A stretch of 41,342 nt of DNA from Roseospira goensis (GTDB taxonomy: Bacteria > Pseudomonadota > Alphaproteobacteria > Rhodospirillales > Rhodospirillaceae): positions 105,863 through 147,204 of the forward strand of contig NZ_JACIGI010000007.1 of the NCBI RefSeq assembly GCF_014197795.1. The letters run 5' to 3'. Positions 17,358 through 25,745 of this stretch are shown in pieces. Position 1 is the stretch's first letter. Each line of letters opens with the position of its first letter. The notes below the pieces were generated by a model, which saw only the letters and a program-made list of their open reading frames with translations, was not told where the DNA came from and did no database searches. Both the position numbers and the translations under genes were made by a program.

Positions 17358-18422
17358 ATGAAAATCCCCCCCGGCCGTGCCGCCGCCTTCGTCAAGGCGC
17401 CCGACCCCAGCGTCCGCGCCGTGCTGGTCTACGGCCCGGACCGTGGGTTGGCGCGCGAGCGGCTGGACGCGCTGACCCGCACCGTGGTCGCCGACGTCGC
17501 CGACCCGTTCCGGGTCACCGAGATGCCGGCGGCGGCGCTCAAGGACGATCCCGCCCGGCTGGCCGACGAGGCGGCGGCGCTGTCGCTCATGGGCGGGCGC
17601 CGGGTGGTGCGGGTGATGGACGCCACCGACGCCACCGCCGGGGCGCTGAAGGCGGTTCTGGCGGACGCGGCCGGCGATGCGCTGGTGCTGGTGCTGGCCG
17701 GCGAGCTGGCCCCGCGCGGCGCGCTGCGCACGCTGTTCGAGGGCGCCGAGACCGCGGCCGCCCTGGCCTGCTACGCCGACGACGGCGCCGCCCTCGATCA
17801 GGTCATCCGCGACACCCTGGCGCCCCACGGCCTGACCGCCGACCGCGACGCCATGGCCTTCCTGGTGGCGCACCTGGGGGGCGACCGGCTGCTGACCCGG
17901 GCCGAGTTGGAAAAACTCATCACCTACAAGGGCGGGCCGGGCGAGGTCACGCTGGACGACGCCGCCGCCTGCATCGGCGACACCGCGGCGTTGGGCCTCG
18001 ACGACCTGGCGCTGGCGGTGGCCGACGGCGACGACGCCCAGGCCCAGCGGGTGCTGGACCGGCTGCTGCGCGGCGGCACCAATGCGGTGACGGTGCTGCG
18101 CGCGGTCTCGCGCCACTTCCAGCGCCTGCACCTGGCGGCCGGCTCGATGGCCGGCGGGCGCTCGGCCGATCAGGCGGTGGGGGCGTTGCGGCCGCCGCCC
18201 ATCTTCAAGCATCGCGACCGCATCACCGCGCAGGTGCGGCGCTGGGACGCCGCCCGGCTGGGCCAGGCGCTCGACCTGCTGCTGGAGGCCGAGGCCGACT
18301 GCAAGGGCTTCGGCCCGGCGCCGGCGGTGGTGTGCGCGCGCGCCCTGCTGCGGCTGGCCCAAGGGGCCCGGCTCGGGGCACGTCCCGGGGCAGGCCCGGG
18401 CACGCGGCCGCGGCGGGCCTGA
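17358..18422 (+). CDS. holA: DNA polymerase III subunit delta
   Basis: HolA is the delta subunit of the clamp loader, which opens the beta sliding clamp at the replication fork. The 354-residue protein matches the usual length. It has an early VLVYGPDRGLARERLD (around 22-37), a degenerate AAA+ nucleotide fold without a functional Walker A, and SLMGGRRVVRVMDA. The collar-region segments LVAHLGGDRLLTRAELEKL and FKHRDRITAQVRRW are characteristic. The C-terminal 20 residues are Gly/Pro/Arg-rich. The frame is open far upstream, but this ATG gives the standard MKIPPGRAAAFVKAP start. It ends 8 bp before the convergent TRAP permease. Confidence 0.94.
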   Translation: MKIPPGRAAAFVKAPDPSVRAVLVYGPDRGLARERLDALTRTVVADVADPFRVTEMPAAALKDDPARLADEAAALSLMGGRRVVRVMDATDATAGALKAVLADAAGDALVLVLAGELAPRGALRTLFEGAETAAALACYADDGAALDQVIRDTLAPHGLTADRDAMAFLVAHLGGDRLLTRAELEKLITYKGGPGEVTLDDAAACIGDTAALGLDDLALAVADGDDAQAQRVLDRLLRGGTNAVTVLRAVSRHFQRLHLAAGSMAGGRSADQAVGALRPPPIFKHRDRITAQVRRWDAARLGQALDLLLEAEADCKGFGPAPAVVCARALLRLAQGARLGARPGAGPGTRPRRA

Positions 18423-18429
18423 CGGCCCG

Positions 18430-20586
18430 CTACCCGCGCGCCTTGCGGCGCCACGACAGCGCGATCAGGACCCCGAGAAGTGCCGCCCCCGACAGGTGGA
18501 TGGCGAGCGTGCCGTGCGGCCACAGCAGCAGCAGCGCGGCGCCGCCGGTGGCGATGCGCTCCCACCAGTGCAGCCGGCTTTCCAGGCAGCCCTGGAAGGT
18601 GCCGGCGAAGGCGTACACGCCCAGGCAGGCGAAGGCGAAGACCTCGATCTGCTCGGCCCACGACCCGGTGACCAGCGGCGTGTAGGCGAACAGCACCGGC
18701 ACGATGTACAGGCCCTTGGCCACCTTCCAGGCCATGAAGCCGGTCGGCATCGGGCGGGTGCCGGCGATCGCCCCGGCGGCGAACGCGGTCAGGCAGACCG
18801 GTGGCGTGACGTTGGAGTCCTGCGACAGCCAGAAGATGATGAGGTGCGCCGCCAGCAGGGTCATGGAGACCGTGACCGGGTCCACGAGCTGATCGGCGAA
18901 GCCCGACGTGAAGTCCCCCGGCAGGGCGCTGACCTGGGCCCACACCCGCTCCGCCTCGGCCAGGGGCATGGGCTGGCCCAGGGTTCCGGACAGGTCGGGC
19001 AGCAGCATGCCGACCGTCATCGCCATCTGCTGCGGCACGTCGCCGGCGGCGATGGCCTGCACGATGTGGTCGGCCATCATCAGGTCGTTGAGCGCCGGCG
19101 CCGACAGCGGCGCCAGCACGGCGTAGGCCGCCGTCACCGGCAGGCCCATGCCCAGCACCAATGAGGCGATGGCGACCAGCACCAGCAGCACCCAGAGCTG
19201 GCCGCCGGCCCAGTCGTTGATCATCAGGCTGAAGGTGTTGCCGACCCCGGTGGTGGCGATCACCGCGACCACCACGCCGACCGCCACCAGCAGGATCGCC
19301 ATGGTGGCGGCGATACGCGCCCCCTCGGCCAGCGCCTCCAGGATGGCGCGCGGTCCCATGCGGTTCTTCGACAGCCAGGACGCCACCACAACGGCGGCCA
19401 TCGAGATGCCGGCGGCGTAGGTGGGCGTGAAGCCCTGCACCAGCAGGGCGATCAGCACCGCGATGGGCAGCAGGAAGTGCCAGCCCTCCTTCATGACCTG
19501 CTTGAAGGACTTGCCGTCCTCCGGGGCCTGGGCGGTCAGGCCCTGGCGGATCGCCTCCACCCGCACGAAGGCGCCCACCGACAGGAAGTAGATGATCGCC
19601 GGCAACACCGACAGCGCCACGATATCGACGTACGGCACCAGGGTATAGTTCGCCATGATGAAGGCGCCGGCGCCCATGATCGGCGGCATGATCTGGCCGC
19701 CGGTCGAGGCCGCGGCTTCCACCCCGGCGGCGAAGCGCGGCGGATAGCCGGCGCGTTTCATCAACGGGATGGTGATGACGCCCGTCGACATCGTGTTGGC
19801 GACCGCCGACCCGGAGATCGAGCCCATCAGGCCGGAGCCGAACACCGCCACCAGCCCCGGCCCGCCCAGCAGGCGCCCGGCGGCGCAGCGCGCCAGGTCG
19901 ATGATGAAGTCGCCGGCGCCCGAGCGCACCAGGAAGGCGCCGAAGATGATGAACATGGCGACGTAGGAGTAACTGATGCGCGCGATCGGGCCGAACAGGC
20001 CGTCGCCGGTGAAGTAGGTGCGCATCATCATCACTTCCGCGGACAGGCCGGAGAAGTGGAACACGCCGTCCACCCATGGCCCCCACCAGATGGCGTAGCT
20101 GAGGGAGAGGGCCACCAGGATGGGGATCAGCCAGCCGGAGGAGCGGCGCGCGAACTCCATCGCCAGCAGCAGCGCCAGGCCGGCGGCGATCCAGTCGGCG
20201 GTGTCGAACGCCATGCCGCGGTCGTAGAAGGCGTCCTCGTACAGGAACAGGTAGGCCACGGTGCCCAGGCACAGCAGGCCCAGCGCCACGTCGACGCCCA
20301 GGACCGCGGCCTGACCCTTGCGGGTGCGCGCCGGGTAGAGCGGGTAGAGCAGGGCGCACAGGAGCCCGAAGAGGCCGAAGTGCAGGGCGGCGAAGCGCAG
20401 CTCCGCCATGGTGCCGAAGGTGTTGAGATAGATGTGCACCCCGGCCGTGACGACGCCGATCCAGAATACGGCCAGACGCAGCGGCCCGCGCAGCGGCCGG
20501 GCCACGGTGCTGACCTCGCCCACATCGGTGTCGTACCCCGCGTTGGCGCCGTCGCCCGGTGTCTGCTCCGGTGATGTCGGACCCAT
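18430..20586 (-). CDS. TRAP transporter fused permease (DctQ-DctM fusion, 4TM/12TM)
   Basis: A 718-residue inner-membrane protein with many hydrophobic segments. The N-terminal part has the small DctQ-like membrane domain, and the rest is the DctM-like large permease. Typical TRAP blocks include ISGSAVANTMSTGVITIPLMK, ATGVGNTFSLM and VLGMGLPVTAAYAVL (each shortened here). Fused permeases usually pair with a TAXI-type periplasmic binding protein to import carboxylates with Na+. No binding protein is encoded nearby, so the substrate cannot be guessed. I chose the ATG at 20586 because AGGGGAGGGG lies just upstream; an upstream in-frame ATG reaches 20769. Confidence 0.93.
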   Translation of the reverse strand: MGPTSPEQTPGDGANAGYDTDVGEVSTVARPLRGPLRLAVFWIGVVTAGVHIYLNTFGTMAELRFAALHFGLFGLLCALLYPLYPARTRKGQAAVLGVDVALGLLCLGTVAYLFLYEDAFYDRGMAFDTADWIAAGLALLLAMEFARRSSGWLIPILVALSLSYAIWWGPWVDGVFHFSGLSAEVMMMRTYFTGDGLFGPIARISYSYVAMFIIFGAFLVRSGAGDFIIDLARCAAGRLLGGPGLVAVFGSGLMGSISGSAVANTMSTGVITIPLMKRAGYPPRFAAGVEAAASTGGQIMPPIMGAGAFIMANYTLVPYVDIVALSVLPAIIYFLSVGAFVRVEAIRQGLTAQAPEDGKSFKQVMKEGWHFLLPIAVLIALLVQGFTPTYAAGISMAAVVVASWLSKNRMGPRAILEALAEGARIAATMAILLVAVGVVVAVIATTGVGNTFSLMINDWAGGQLWVLLVLVAIASLVLGMGLPVTAAYAVLAPLSAPALNDLMMADHIVQAIAAGDVPQQMAMTVGMLLPDLSGTLGQPMPLAEAERVWAQVSALPGDFTSGFADQLVDPVTVSMTLLAAHLIIFWLSQDSNVTPPVCLTAFAAGAIAGTRPMPTGFMAWKVAKGLYIVPVLFAYTPLVTGSWAEQIEVFAFACLGVYAFAGTFQGCLESRLHWWERIATGGAALLLLWPHGTLAIHLSGAALLGVLIALSWRRKARG

Positions 20587-20896
20587 CACGTCCCCTCCCC
20601 TCTTCATGCTGTTTTGCGCATGTTCATTCAATGCTTGCGGTCGGCGCCGGCCCCATGGCCCGCGGCGGGGCAATCGGGGGAACGGGGTCTCGAGCCGTGT
20701 CCCGGTCATGCCGGCCCGAGTTCGCGCCCTGTGACTCGGTGTCCACAGGCCGTGACGACCCGTCAGCATTCAAGGCGCGTCCTGGCGCCTGCCCCCGATT
20801 GCCCTGGGGCCAGCGTCGTCGTGCGGCGCACGCTGTGTCGCGCGACTGTACCCCGCCCGTGCGGCGGGGGCGATGGCCGATCGGCCGGGGGTGGTT
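20587..20896. other. Intergenic region, no gene seen
   Basis: About 310 bp between the start of the TRAP permease gene and the stop of the minus-strand hydrolase gene. Open frames here have no conserved-looking sequence. The stretch next to the TRAP start (about 20600-20640) is noticeably less GC-rich than its surroundings and is the natural place for that gene's promoter, but I could not define -35/-10 boxes with confidence. Confidence 0.4.
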
Positions 20897-21544
20897 CTAC
20901 CGGATGCGGTCGGGGTTGGCGGCCAGATAGGCGTCGACCGCCGCCGCCAGCGGCTCCAGGTGGTCGGTGAAGAAATGCGTGGCGCCCGGGATGACCGTGT
21001 GGTCCACGGTGATGGTCTTCTGCGCCGACAGCTTGGCGGCCAGCTTGGCGACCGCGGCCTCGGGCACGATCTCGTCCTTGTCGCCGTGCACGATCAGCCC
21101 CGACGACGGGCAGGGCGCCAGGAAGGTGAAGTCCTGACGGTTGGCCGGCGGCGCGACCGCCACGAAGCCGCTGATCTCCGGTCGGCGCATCAGGAGCTGC
21201 ATGCCGATCCAGGCGCCGAACGAGAACCCGGCGACCCAGCAGTGGCCGGCGTCCGGATTGACGGACTGGAGCCAGTCGAGGGCGGCGGCGGCGTCGGACA
21301 GTTCGCCCTGGCCGTTGTCGAACACGCCCTGCGACCGACCGACGCCCCGGAAGTTGAAGCGCATGACAGAGAACCCACGTCTGGAGAACACGTGGTGCAG
21401 AGCGTAGACGACCTTGTTGTTCATGGTGCCGCCCTGCTGCGGGTGCGGATGCAGGACCAGGGCGATGGGAGCATTGGGGGCCTTGCTGTGATGGTAGCGG
21501 CCTTCCAGGCGGCCCTCGGGGCCGTTGAAAATGACGTCGGGCAT
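20897..21544 (-). CDS. Small alpha/beta hydrolase
   Basis: A cytosolic alpha/beta hydrolase of 215 residues, of the compact type common in alphaproteobacteria. Near the N-terminus are HPHPQQGGTMNN (32-43) and FNFRGVGRSQG (64-73). The nucleophile elbow is GFSFGA with Ser108, the probable acid is Asp157 in HGDKDEIVP, and the probable catalytic His is His190 in GATHFF. No signal peptide is seen. I chose the ATG at 21544, where family-like sequence begins; the frame stays open to 22516 through repetitive DNA that does not look like protein. The substrate is unknown. Confidence 0.9.
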   Translation of the reverse strand: MPDVIFNGPEGRLEGRYHHSKAPNAPIALVLHPHPQQGGTMNNKVVYALHHVFSRRGFSVMRFNFRGVGRSQGVFDNGQGELSDAAAALDWLQSVNPDAGHCWVAGFSFGAWIGMQLLMRRPEISGFVAVAPPANRQDFTFLAPCPSSGLIVHGDKDEIVPEAAVAKLAAKLSAQKTITVDHTVIPGATHFFTDHLEPLAAAVDAYLAANPDRIR

Positions 21545-21796
21545 GGGGGGCGGTATGTTCCGTCTGGCGTTTGGGGCAGGATGAACTCGGGCGGCGTCGG
21601 TCTTGAGCGGGGCCAGGACAGGTCCCGGTCGGTCACGGACCGGCCCGGGCGTTTTCTTGACCGGGATTCTCGGATACCATACTCTTCTCCAGACGTGCGA
21701 GCGTCCCGGCCGGTGGGCGTTGACGCGGGTTTGGGGCGGCGCCAAATGACACAGGACGAGGTGGTCAGGTCCAGTCGGAAGCGCAATCCCGTTAGT

Positions 21797-21868
21797 GGGT
21801 CCGTCGGCGGGTCCGTCGGCGGGTCCGTCGGGGGGCCTGTCGGCGAGCCCGTCAGCGGGTCCCTCGAC
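21797..21868. repeat. 12-bp tandem repeat, six copies
   Basis: Consensus GGGTCCGTCGGC. Copies at 21797 and 21809 are identical; those at 21821, 21833, 21845 and 21857 carry one to a few changes each, so identity decays from left to right. Confidence 0.9.
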
Positions 21869-21979
21869 GAGCGGTGCGTGTCCGCCCTTCCAAGGCCCAC
21901 GCGGACCGGTATGCGGACCGGCACGCGGCATGGCAGGCGGCACGACGGTCCGGACCGCCCGGTCCCTAGAGCGCCCCGG

Positions 21980-22031
21980 CCGGGGCCGATCTCCGGGGCC
22001 AATCTCCGGGGCCAATCTCTGGGGCCATTCG
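21980..22031. repeat. 13-bp tandem repeat, four copies
   Basis: Consensus CCGGGGCCAATCT. Copies start at 21980, 21993, 22006 and 22019; the second and third are identical. A period of 13 is incompatible with a conserved reading frame, which supports a non-coding character. Confidence 0.9.
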
Positions 22032-22089
22032 CTGGGACCACCACACCAGCAACGGTCCCGACCCGGTGAGGGGTACGTGCCGCCCGGAC

Positions 22090-22175
22090 CGCGACGGGAC
22101 GAACACGAGACGAACGCGGAGCGACCACGGGACGAACGGCCACAGGACGAACGACCAAGGGACGAACACGGTGCG
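22090..22175. repeat. Irregular repeat of GGACGAAC-containing units
   Basis: The octamer GGACGAAC, with small variants, recurs about five times at spacings of roughly 12-17 bp, usually next to GACCA or GGCCA. It is less regular than the neighbouring arrays. Confidence 0.65.
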
Positions 22176-22250
22176 AAGGACGCGTCGACGCGCAACAGAC
22201 CCGGCGTTGGCGCAACCGGAGGTCGATCCGACGTTGATCCGACGTTGGCT

Positions 22251-22310
22251 CGACCACAGGTGACCCGACCACAGGTGACCCGACCACTTGGGACCCGACC
22301 AAATAGGGTC
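22251..22310. repeat. 15-bp tandem repeat, four degenerate copies
   Basis: Consensus CGACCACAGGTGACC. Copies at 22251 and 22266 are identical; those at 22281 and 22296 are diverged. A shorter pair, GATCCGACGTT, lies just before it (about 22224-22247). Confidence 0.85.
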
Positions 22311-22478
22311 TGCGAATCCGGGTGACCCATCCGAGTGAACCAGGGGACAGCGGCTCCGACCGGGCGCGTCCCCGTCAGGAGCCAGGATCCCGGGACCACC
22401 AATCCGGGGGTCGAGATCGTGGACCCGCCATCGCCCGGCCGCACTGTAGCACGAACCACCGCAAGGATTTCAAGCATC

Positions 22479-23438
22479 ATGGCCTTCGCCAGACTTCGGG
22501 AAGACATCGCCACCATCCTTGAGAAGGACCCCGCCGCGCGGTCCCGGGCGGAGGTGCTGTTCTGTTATCCCGGTTTGCACGCCGTGATGATGCACCGCCT
22601 GTCGGCCCCGCTGTGGCGCCGCGGCTGGCGCTTTCTGCCGCGGCTCCTGTCCCATATCGCCAAGGTGCTGACCGGGGTCGAGATCCACCCGGGCGCCACG
22701 CTCGGGCGCCGGCTGTTCATCGACCACGCCACCGGGGTCGTCATCGGCGAGACCGCCGAGGTGGGCGACGACGTCACGCTGTACCACGGCGTCACCCTGG
22801 GCGGCACGTCGCTGCACAACGGCAAGCGGCATCCGACCCTGAAGGACGGCGTCATCGTGGGGTCGGGGGGCCAGGTCCTGGGGCCGATCACCATCGGCGC
22901 CGAGGCGCGCGTGGGGGCCAACGCCGTTGTGCTCTCCGACGTGCCGTCGGGGGCGACCGTGGTCGGCATCCCGGCCCGCGTGGTCCGGCGCGACCGCGTC
23001 GATGCCGCCCATCACTGCGAGTTCCAGGCCTACGGCACGCCGACCGACGGCATCACCGATCCGGTCGCCCGCACCATCACCGGCTTGACCGACCATGTGG
23101 GCCGGCTGGCGGCCCGGGTCGAAGAGCTGGAGCGCCGGCTCGCCGCCGGCCTCCCGGGGACGGCCGCGGACGGCGCCATCGAGACGGCGCCCGGCGGACA
23201 CGGGTCCGCTGGCGACGACACCGGCGAGGCGGACGCGGTGACGACGCTGCCCGTCGCGGCGCTCCACGGCACCCAGGCCCAGCCGATACCGCTGCGGGCG
23301 ACCGCCGGCGGTGGCGAAGGTCCGGGTTCTGGTCCGGGGGGTGCTGCTCCGGGGAATGGCGATCGGATGGCACCGGAGGCGGCCGCGCTGCCCACACCGC
23401 CCGATCCGGCCGTGGAGCGGCGCCTGGCCGGTCGCTAG
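22479..23438 (+). CDS. cysE: Serine O-acetyltransferase
   Basis: CysE transfers acetyl from acetyl-CoA to L-serine, giving O-acetylserine for cysteine synthesis in the cytosol. The left-handed beta-helix core (about 65-175) has catalytic His83 in DHATGVVIG and His103 in YHGVTLGG, and the CoA-loop [13 protein letters not shown] (128-140). It is the short-N-terminus form. After the core come a probable coiled coil (about 205-223) and a roughly 95-residue Gly/Ala/Pro-rich tail (224-319) not usual for the family. I chose the ATG at 22479, preceded by AAGGA; the frame is open from 22335. It lies 100 bp ahead of an iscR-like regulator, in a sulfur-metabolism run. Confidence 0.94.
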   Translation: MAFARLREDIATILEKDPAARSRAEVLFCYPGLHAVMMHRLSAPLWRRGWRFLPRLLSHIAKVLTGVEIHPGATLGRRLFIDHATGVVIGETAEVGDDVTLYHGVTLGGTSLHNGKRHPTLKDGVIVGSGGQVLGPITIGAEARVGANAVVLSDVPSGATVVGIPARVVRRDRVDAAHHCEFQAYGTPTDGITDPVARTITGLTDHVGRLAARVEELERRLAAGLPGTAADGAIETAPGGHGSAGDDTGEADAVTTLPVAALHGTQAQPIPLRATAGGGEGPGSGPGGAAPGNGDRMAPEAAALPTPPDPAVERRLAGR

Positions 23439-23460
23439 AGGTCTCTAGAGGTCGCTAGAG
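23431..23460. repeat. 10-bp tandem repeat (x3) spanning the cysE stop codon
   Basis: GTCGCTAGAG at 23431 and 23451 flanks a near copy, GTCTCTAGAG, at 23441. The cysE stop TAG lies in the first copy. Because the period is 10, the TAGs of the three copies fall in three different frames. Confidence 0.9.
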
Positions 23461-23538
23461 AAGGTTCTCAGCAACCAGAACGCGCCCCATCGGGCAGAGG
23501 TGACGCCGATCCGTCGGCAGCAGAAGGAGGGATGAGGG

Positions 23539-24000
23539 TTGAGGCTCAGCACCAAAGGTCGTTACGCGGTGATGGCGATGGCCGACCTCGCGGTTCACTC
23601 GCAGGACAAGCCTGTGGCGCTCGCGGACATCGCCGAGCGCCAGGAAATCTCCCTGTCCTACCTGGAGCAGCTCTTCGGCCGTCTGCGCAAGGGCGGGTTG
23701 GTCAAGAGCGTGCGCGGGCCGGGTGGCGGCTACATGTTGTCGCGCTCGGGCGCCGACATCCGCATCTCCGACATCATCCTGTCGGTGGACGAGCCGATCC
23801 AGACCACGCGCTGCTCGCCGGGTTCGCCGGCGGGGTGCCACAACAACAAGGGCCGCTGCCTGACGCACGACCTGTGGGAAGAGCTGGCCAACCAGATCTA
23901 TCTGTACCTCAGCTCGGTTTCGCTGGAGGACGTCACCCAGCGCCGCGTCCTGGGCACCAGCGGGTTGATCCAGGGGTTCGAGGCCACCGCGGCGCAGTGA
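23539..24000 (+). CDS. iscR: Rrf2-family Fe-S-sensing transcription regulator (IscR-like)
   Basis: A 153-residue winged-helix regulator of the Rrf2/IscR family, which senses Fe-S status and controls cluster-assembly genes. It starts MRLSTKGRYAV as IscR does, followed by the DNA-reading helix region SLSYLEQLFGRLRKGGLV and the wing VRGPGGGY. Three cysteines, C-x7-C-x6-C, sit in the loop before LTHDLWEEL and could bind a [2Fe-2S] cluster; the spacing is close to, not identical with, E. coli IscR. The start is a TTG with GAAGGAGGG upstream; an out-of-frame ATG lies 7 bp before it. It precedes the desulfurase by 40 bp, consistent with autoregulation of the operon. Confidence 0.92.
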   Translation: MRLSTKGRYAVMAMADLAVHSQDKPVALADIAERQEISLSYLEQLFGRLRKGGLVKSVRGPGGGYMLSRSGADIRISDIILSVDEPIQTTRCSPGSPAGCHNNKGRCLTHDLWEELANQIYLYLSSVSLEDVTQRRVLGTSGLIQGFEATAAQ

Positions 24001-24040
24001 CGCCGGTGCGACCGCGCGCCGCCGCCTTCGGCCATCGCCC

Positions 24041-25144
24041 ATGGAGACCGCCGCCGTCTATCTCGACCACAACGCCACCGCCCCGCTGCGGCCGGAGGCG
24101 GCCGCCGCCATGCGCGCCGCCCTCGACGTGGCGGGCAACCCCTCGTCGGTGCACGGCCATGGCCGGCGGGCGCGGGCCCTGGTGGAAGACGCCCGCGAGG
24201 CGGTTGCCGCGCTGGCCGGCGTGCCGCCGGCCTGGGTGGTGTTCACCGGCAGCGGCTCCGAGGCCAACGCCCTGGCCCTGACCGGGCCGGGCGACGGCCC
24301 GCGATTGTGCACGGCCGTCGAACACGACTCGGTGCTGCGCTGGGTGGCGCCGGACGGGCACCTGCCGGTCGATGCCGACGGCGTGCTGGATCGCGGCGCG
24401 CTCGCCGGGGCGCTGGCGGCGGCGCCGGCGCCGGGCCTGCTCTCGCTGATGCGCGCCAACAACGAGACCGGGGTGCTGCAACCGGTCGCCGAAGCCGCCG
24501 CCGTGGCCCGCGCCGCCGGTTGGCGGGTGCACTGCGACGCGGTGCAGGCGCCCGGGCGGCTGGTGCCCTTCGACATGGGCAGCCTGGGTGTCGACCTGAT
24601 GACCCTGTCGGCGCACAAGCTGGGCGGTCCGGCCGGGGTCGGGGCGCTGATCGTGGCCGATGGCCTGACGCTGGCGCCGCTGGTGCGCGGCGGCGGGCAG
24701 GAGCGTGGCCGCCGCGCCGGCACCGAGAACCTGATCGGCATCGCCGGATTCGGGGCCGCCGCGCGCGCGGTCCTGGACGCCGGGGCCGACGAGCCGGTGC
24801 GCCTTGCGGCCCTGCGGGACCGCCTGGAAACCGGCCTGCGGGCGTGCTGTCCCGGCGCCGTGGTGCATGGGGCCGACGCCGCCCGTCTGCCCAACACGAC
24901 CTGCGTCGGCCATCCGGCCCTGGGGGCCGACATCCAGCTCATGCGCCTCGACCTGGCCGGGGTTTCGGTCAGTGCCGGGGCGGCCTGTTCCTCGGGCAAG
25001 GTGGCGTCCTCGCATGTTCTGCAGGCCATGGGTCTGGACGCGGCCGCCGCCCGTCGCGCCATCCGCCTCAGCGTGGGGTGGTCGACCACCGACTCCGACG
25101 TGGATCGTCTGGTGGCGCTGTGGGGCCGGACCCTGGCCGACTGA
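24041..25144 (+). CDS. Cysteine desulfurase (NifS/IscS-like)
   Basis: A PLP enzyme of 367 residues that removes sulfur from cysteine as an enzyme-bound persulfide. It begins [11 protein letters not shown], and [13 protein letters not shown] follows. The PLP lysine is in [11 protein letters not shown], the substrate arginine region is RRAGTEN, and the active cysteine is in GAACSSGKV. The short SSG loop groups it with NifS/IscS (type I) enzymes. Its neighbours are an iscR-like regulator (upstream) and a ferredoxin (downstream), with mnmA further along, so it may feed both Fe-S assembly and tRNA thiolation. No IscU, IscA, HscA or HscB gene is nearby. Confidence 0.94.
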   Translation: METAAVYLDHNATAPLRPEAAAAMRAALDVAGNPSSVHGHGRRARALVEDAREAVAALAGVPPAWVVFTGSGSEANALALTGPGDGPRLCTAVEHDSVLRWVAPDGHLPVDADGVLDRGALAGALAAAPAPGLLSLMRANNETGVLQPVAEAAAVARAAGWRVHCDAVQAPGRLVPFDMGSLGVDLMTLSAHKLGGPAGVGALIVADGLTLAPLVRGGGQERGRRAGTENLIGIAGFGAAARAVLDAGADEPVRLAALRDRLETGLRACCPGAVVHGADAARLPNTTCVGHPALGADIQLMRLDLAGVSVSAGAACSSGKVASSHVLQAMGLDAAAARRAIRLSVGWSTTDSDVDRLVALWGRTLAD

Positions 25145-25361
25145 CACAGCGCCCGCCGACTCCTCCACCCGGGGTTGGCCGGGCACCGCCGGCGCCCTAC
25201 CTCTGAACCACGACGGGCCGGCGCGCCGGGTCGTGCTGTCGGGCGCTGCCCTTGCGAGTCGCCGGCCCGGGCGCTATCCATGCGGTCCCGAACCGTCCGG
25301 ACGCCGGGCCGCCGCCGCAGCCGGACCCGAACCGCCGCCGCTGACAGGAGATCGCCGCCCC

Positions 25362-25691
25362 ATGCCGAAGCTTGTGTTCATCGACCGGGACGACACCCGC
25401 CACGAGGTGGAGGTGCCGGCCGGTCTGTCCGTGATGGAAGCGGCCCATCGCAACAACATCGACCTGGAGGGCGCCTGCGAGGGCTCGCTCGCCTGTTCCA
25501 CCTGCCATGTGATCGTCGATCCGGCCTGGTTCGAGAAGCTGTCCGAACCGACCGAGGACGAGGAGGACATGCTGGACCTGGCGTTCGGCCTGGAGCGCAC
25601 CTCGCGCCTGGGCTGTCAGATCATCATGAGCGACGACCTCGACGGCCTCGTCGTGCGGCTGCCGGCCGAGACCCGCAACGCCATGTTGTGA
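25362..25691 (+). CDS. fdx: [2Fe-2S] ferredoxin, adrenodoxin/Isc type
   Basis: A 109-residue electron carrier with the adrenodoxin-type cysteine pattern: Cys39, Cys45 and Cys48 (C-x5-C-x2-C) and Cys85 in RLGCQI. The acidic stretch TEDEEDMLD (64-72) is the usual partner-docking helix. Such ferredoxins supply electrons for Fe-S cluster assembly beside cysteine desulfurases. ACAGGAG lies upstream of this ATG, and the long open frame before it has no conservation. It sits about 217 bp after the desulfurase gene. Confidence 0.95.
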   Translation: MPKLVFIDRDDTRHEVEVPAGLSVMEAAHRNNIDLEGACEGSLACSTCHVIVDPAWFEKLSEPTEDEEDMLDLAFGLERTSRLGCQIIMSDDLDGLVVRLPAETRNAML

Positions 25692-25745
25692 GCCCGGCCC
25701 GCCGTCCCGCGCCCCCGACAGATCACACCCTGAGAGAGCCCCGTC

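Larger units (their letters stand above)
21545..22478. other. 934-bp gene-free spacer made largely of degenerate short tandem repeats
   Basis: This region separates the divergent hydrolase and cysE genes. Long open frames exist on both strands, but they translate to low-complexity repeats and are best seen as by-products of GC-rich repeats. At least four repeat families follow one another: a 12-bp unit (21797-21868), a 13-bp unit (21980-22031), a GGACGAAC-containing unit (about 22090-22175) and a 15-bp unit (22251-22310). It must also contain the promoters of both flanking genes. Confidence 0.75.

Noticed and set aside
21797..22310. CRISPR array
   Set aside because: Repeats are only 12-15 bp, directly adjacent without unique spacers, and no cas gene is present.
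21421..22516. Possible repeat protein in the spacer upstream of cysE (Gly/Pro/Asp repeats on both strands)
   Set aside because: No frame keeps a consistent repeat across the whole region, periods of 13 break any single frame, and there is no convincing start signal.
25692..25745. Thiamin (TPP) riboswitch before tenA
   Set aside because: Only 54 bp lie between the ferredoxin and tenA genes, with no TPP aptamer core such as CTGAGA in a folded context; CTGAGAGA does occur just before the start but without the partner sequences.
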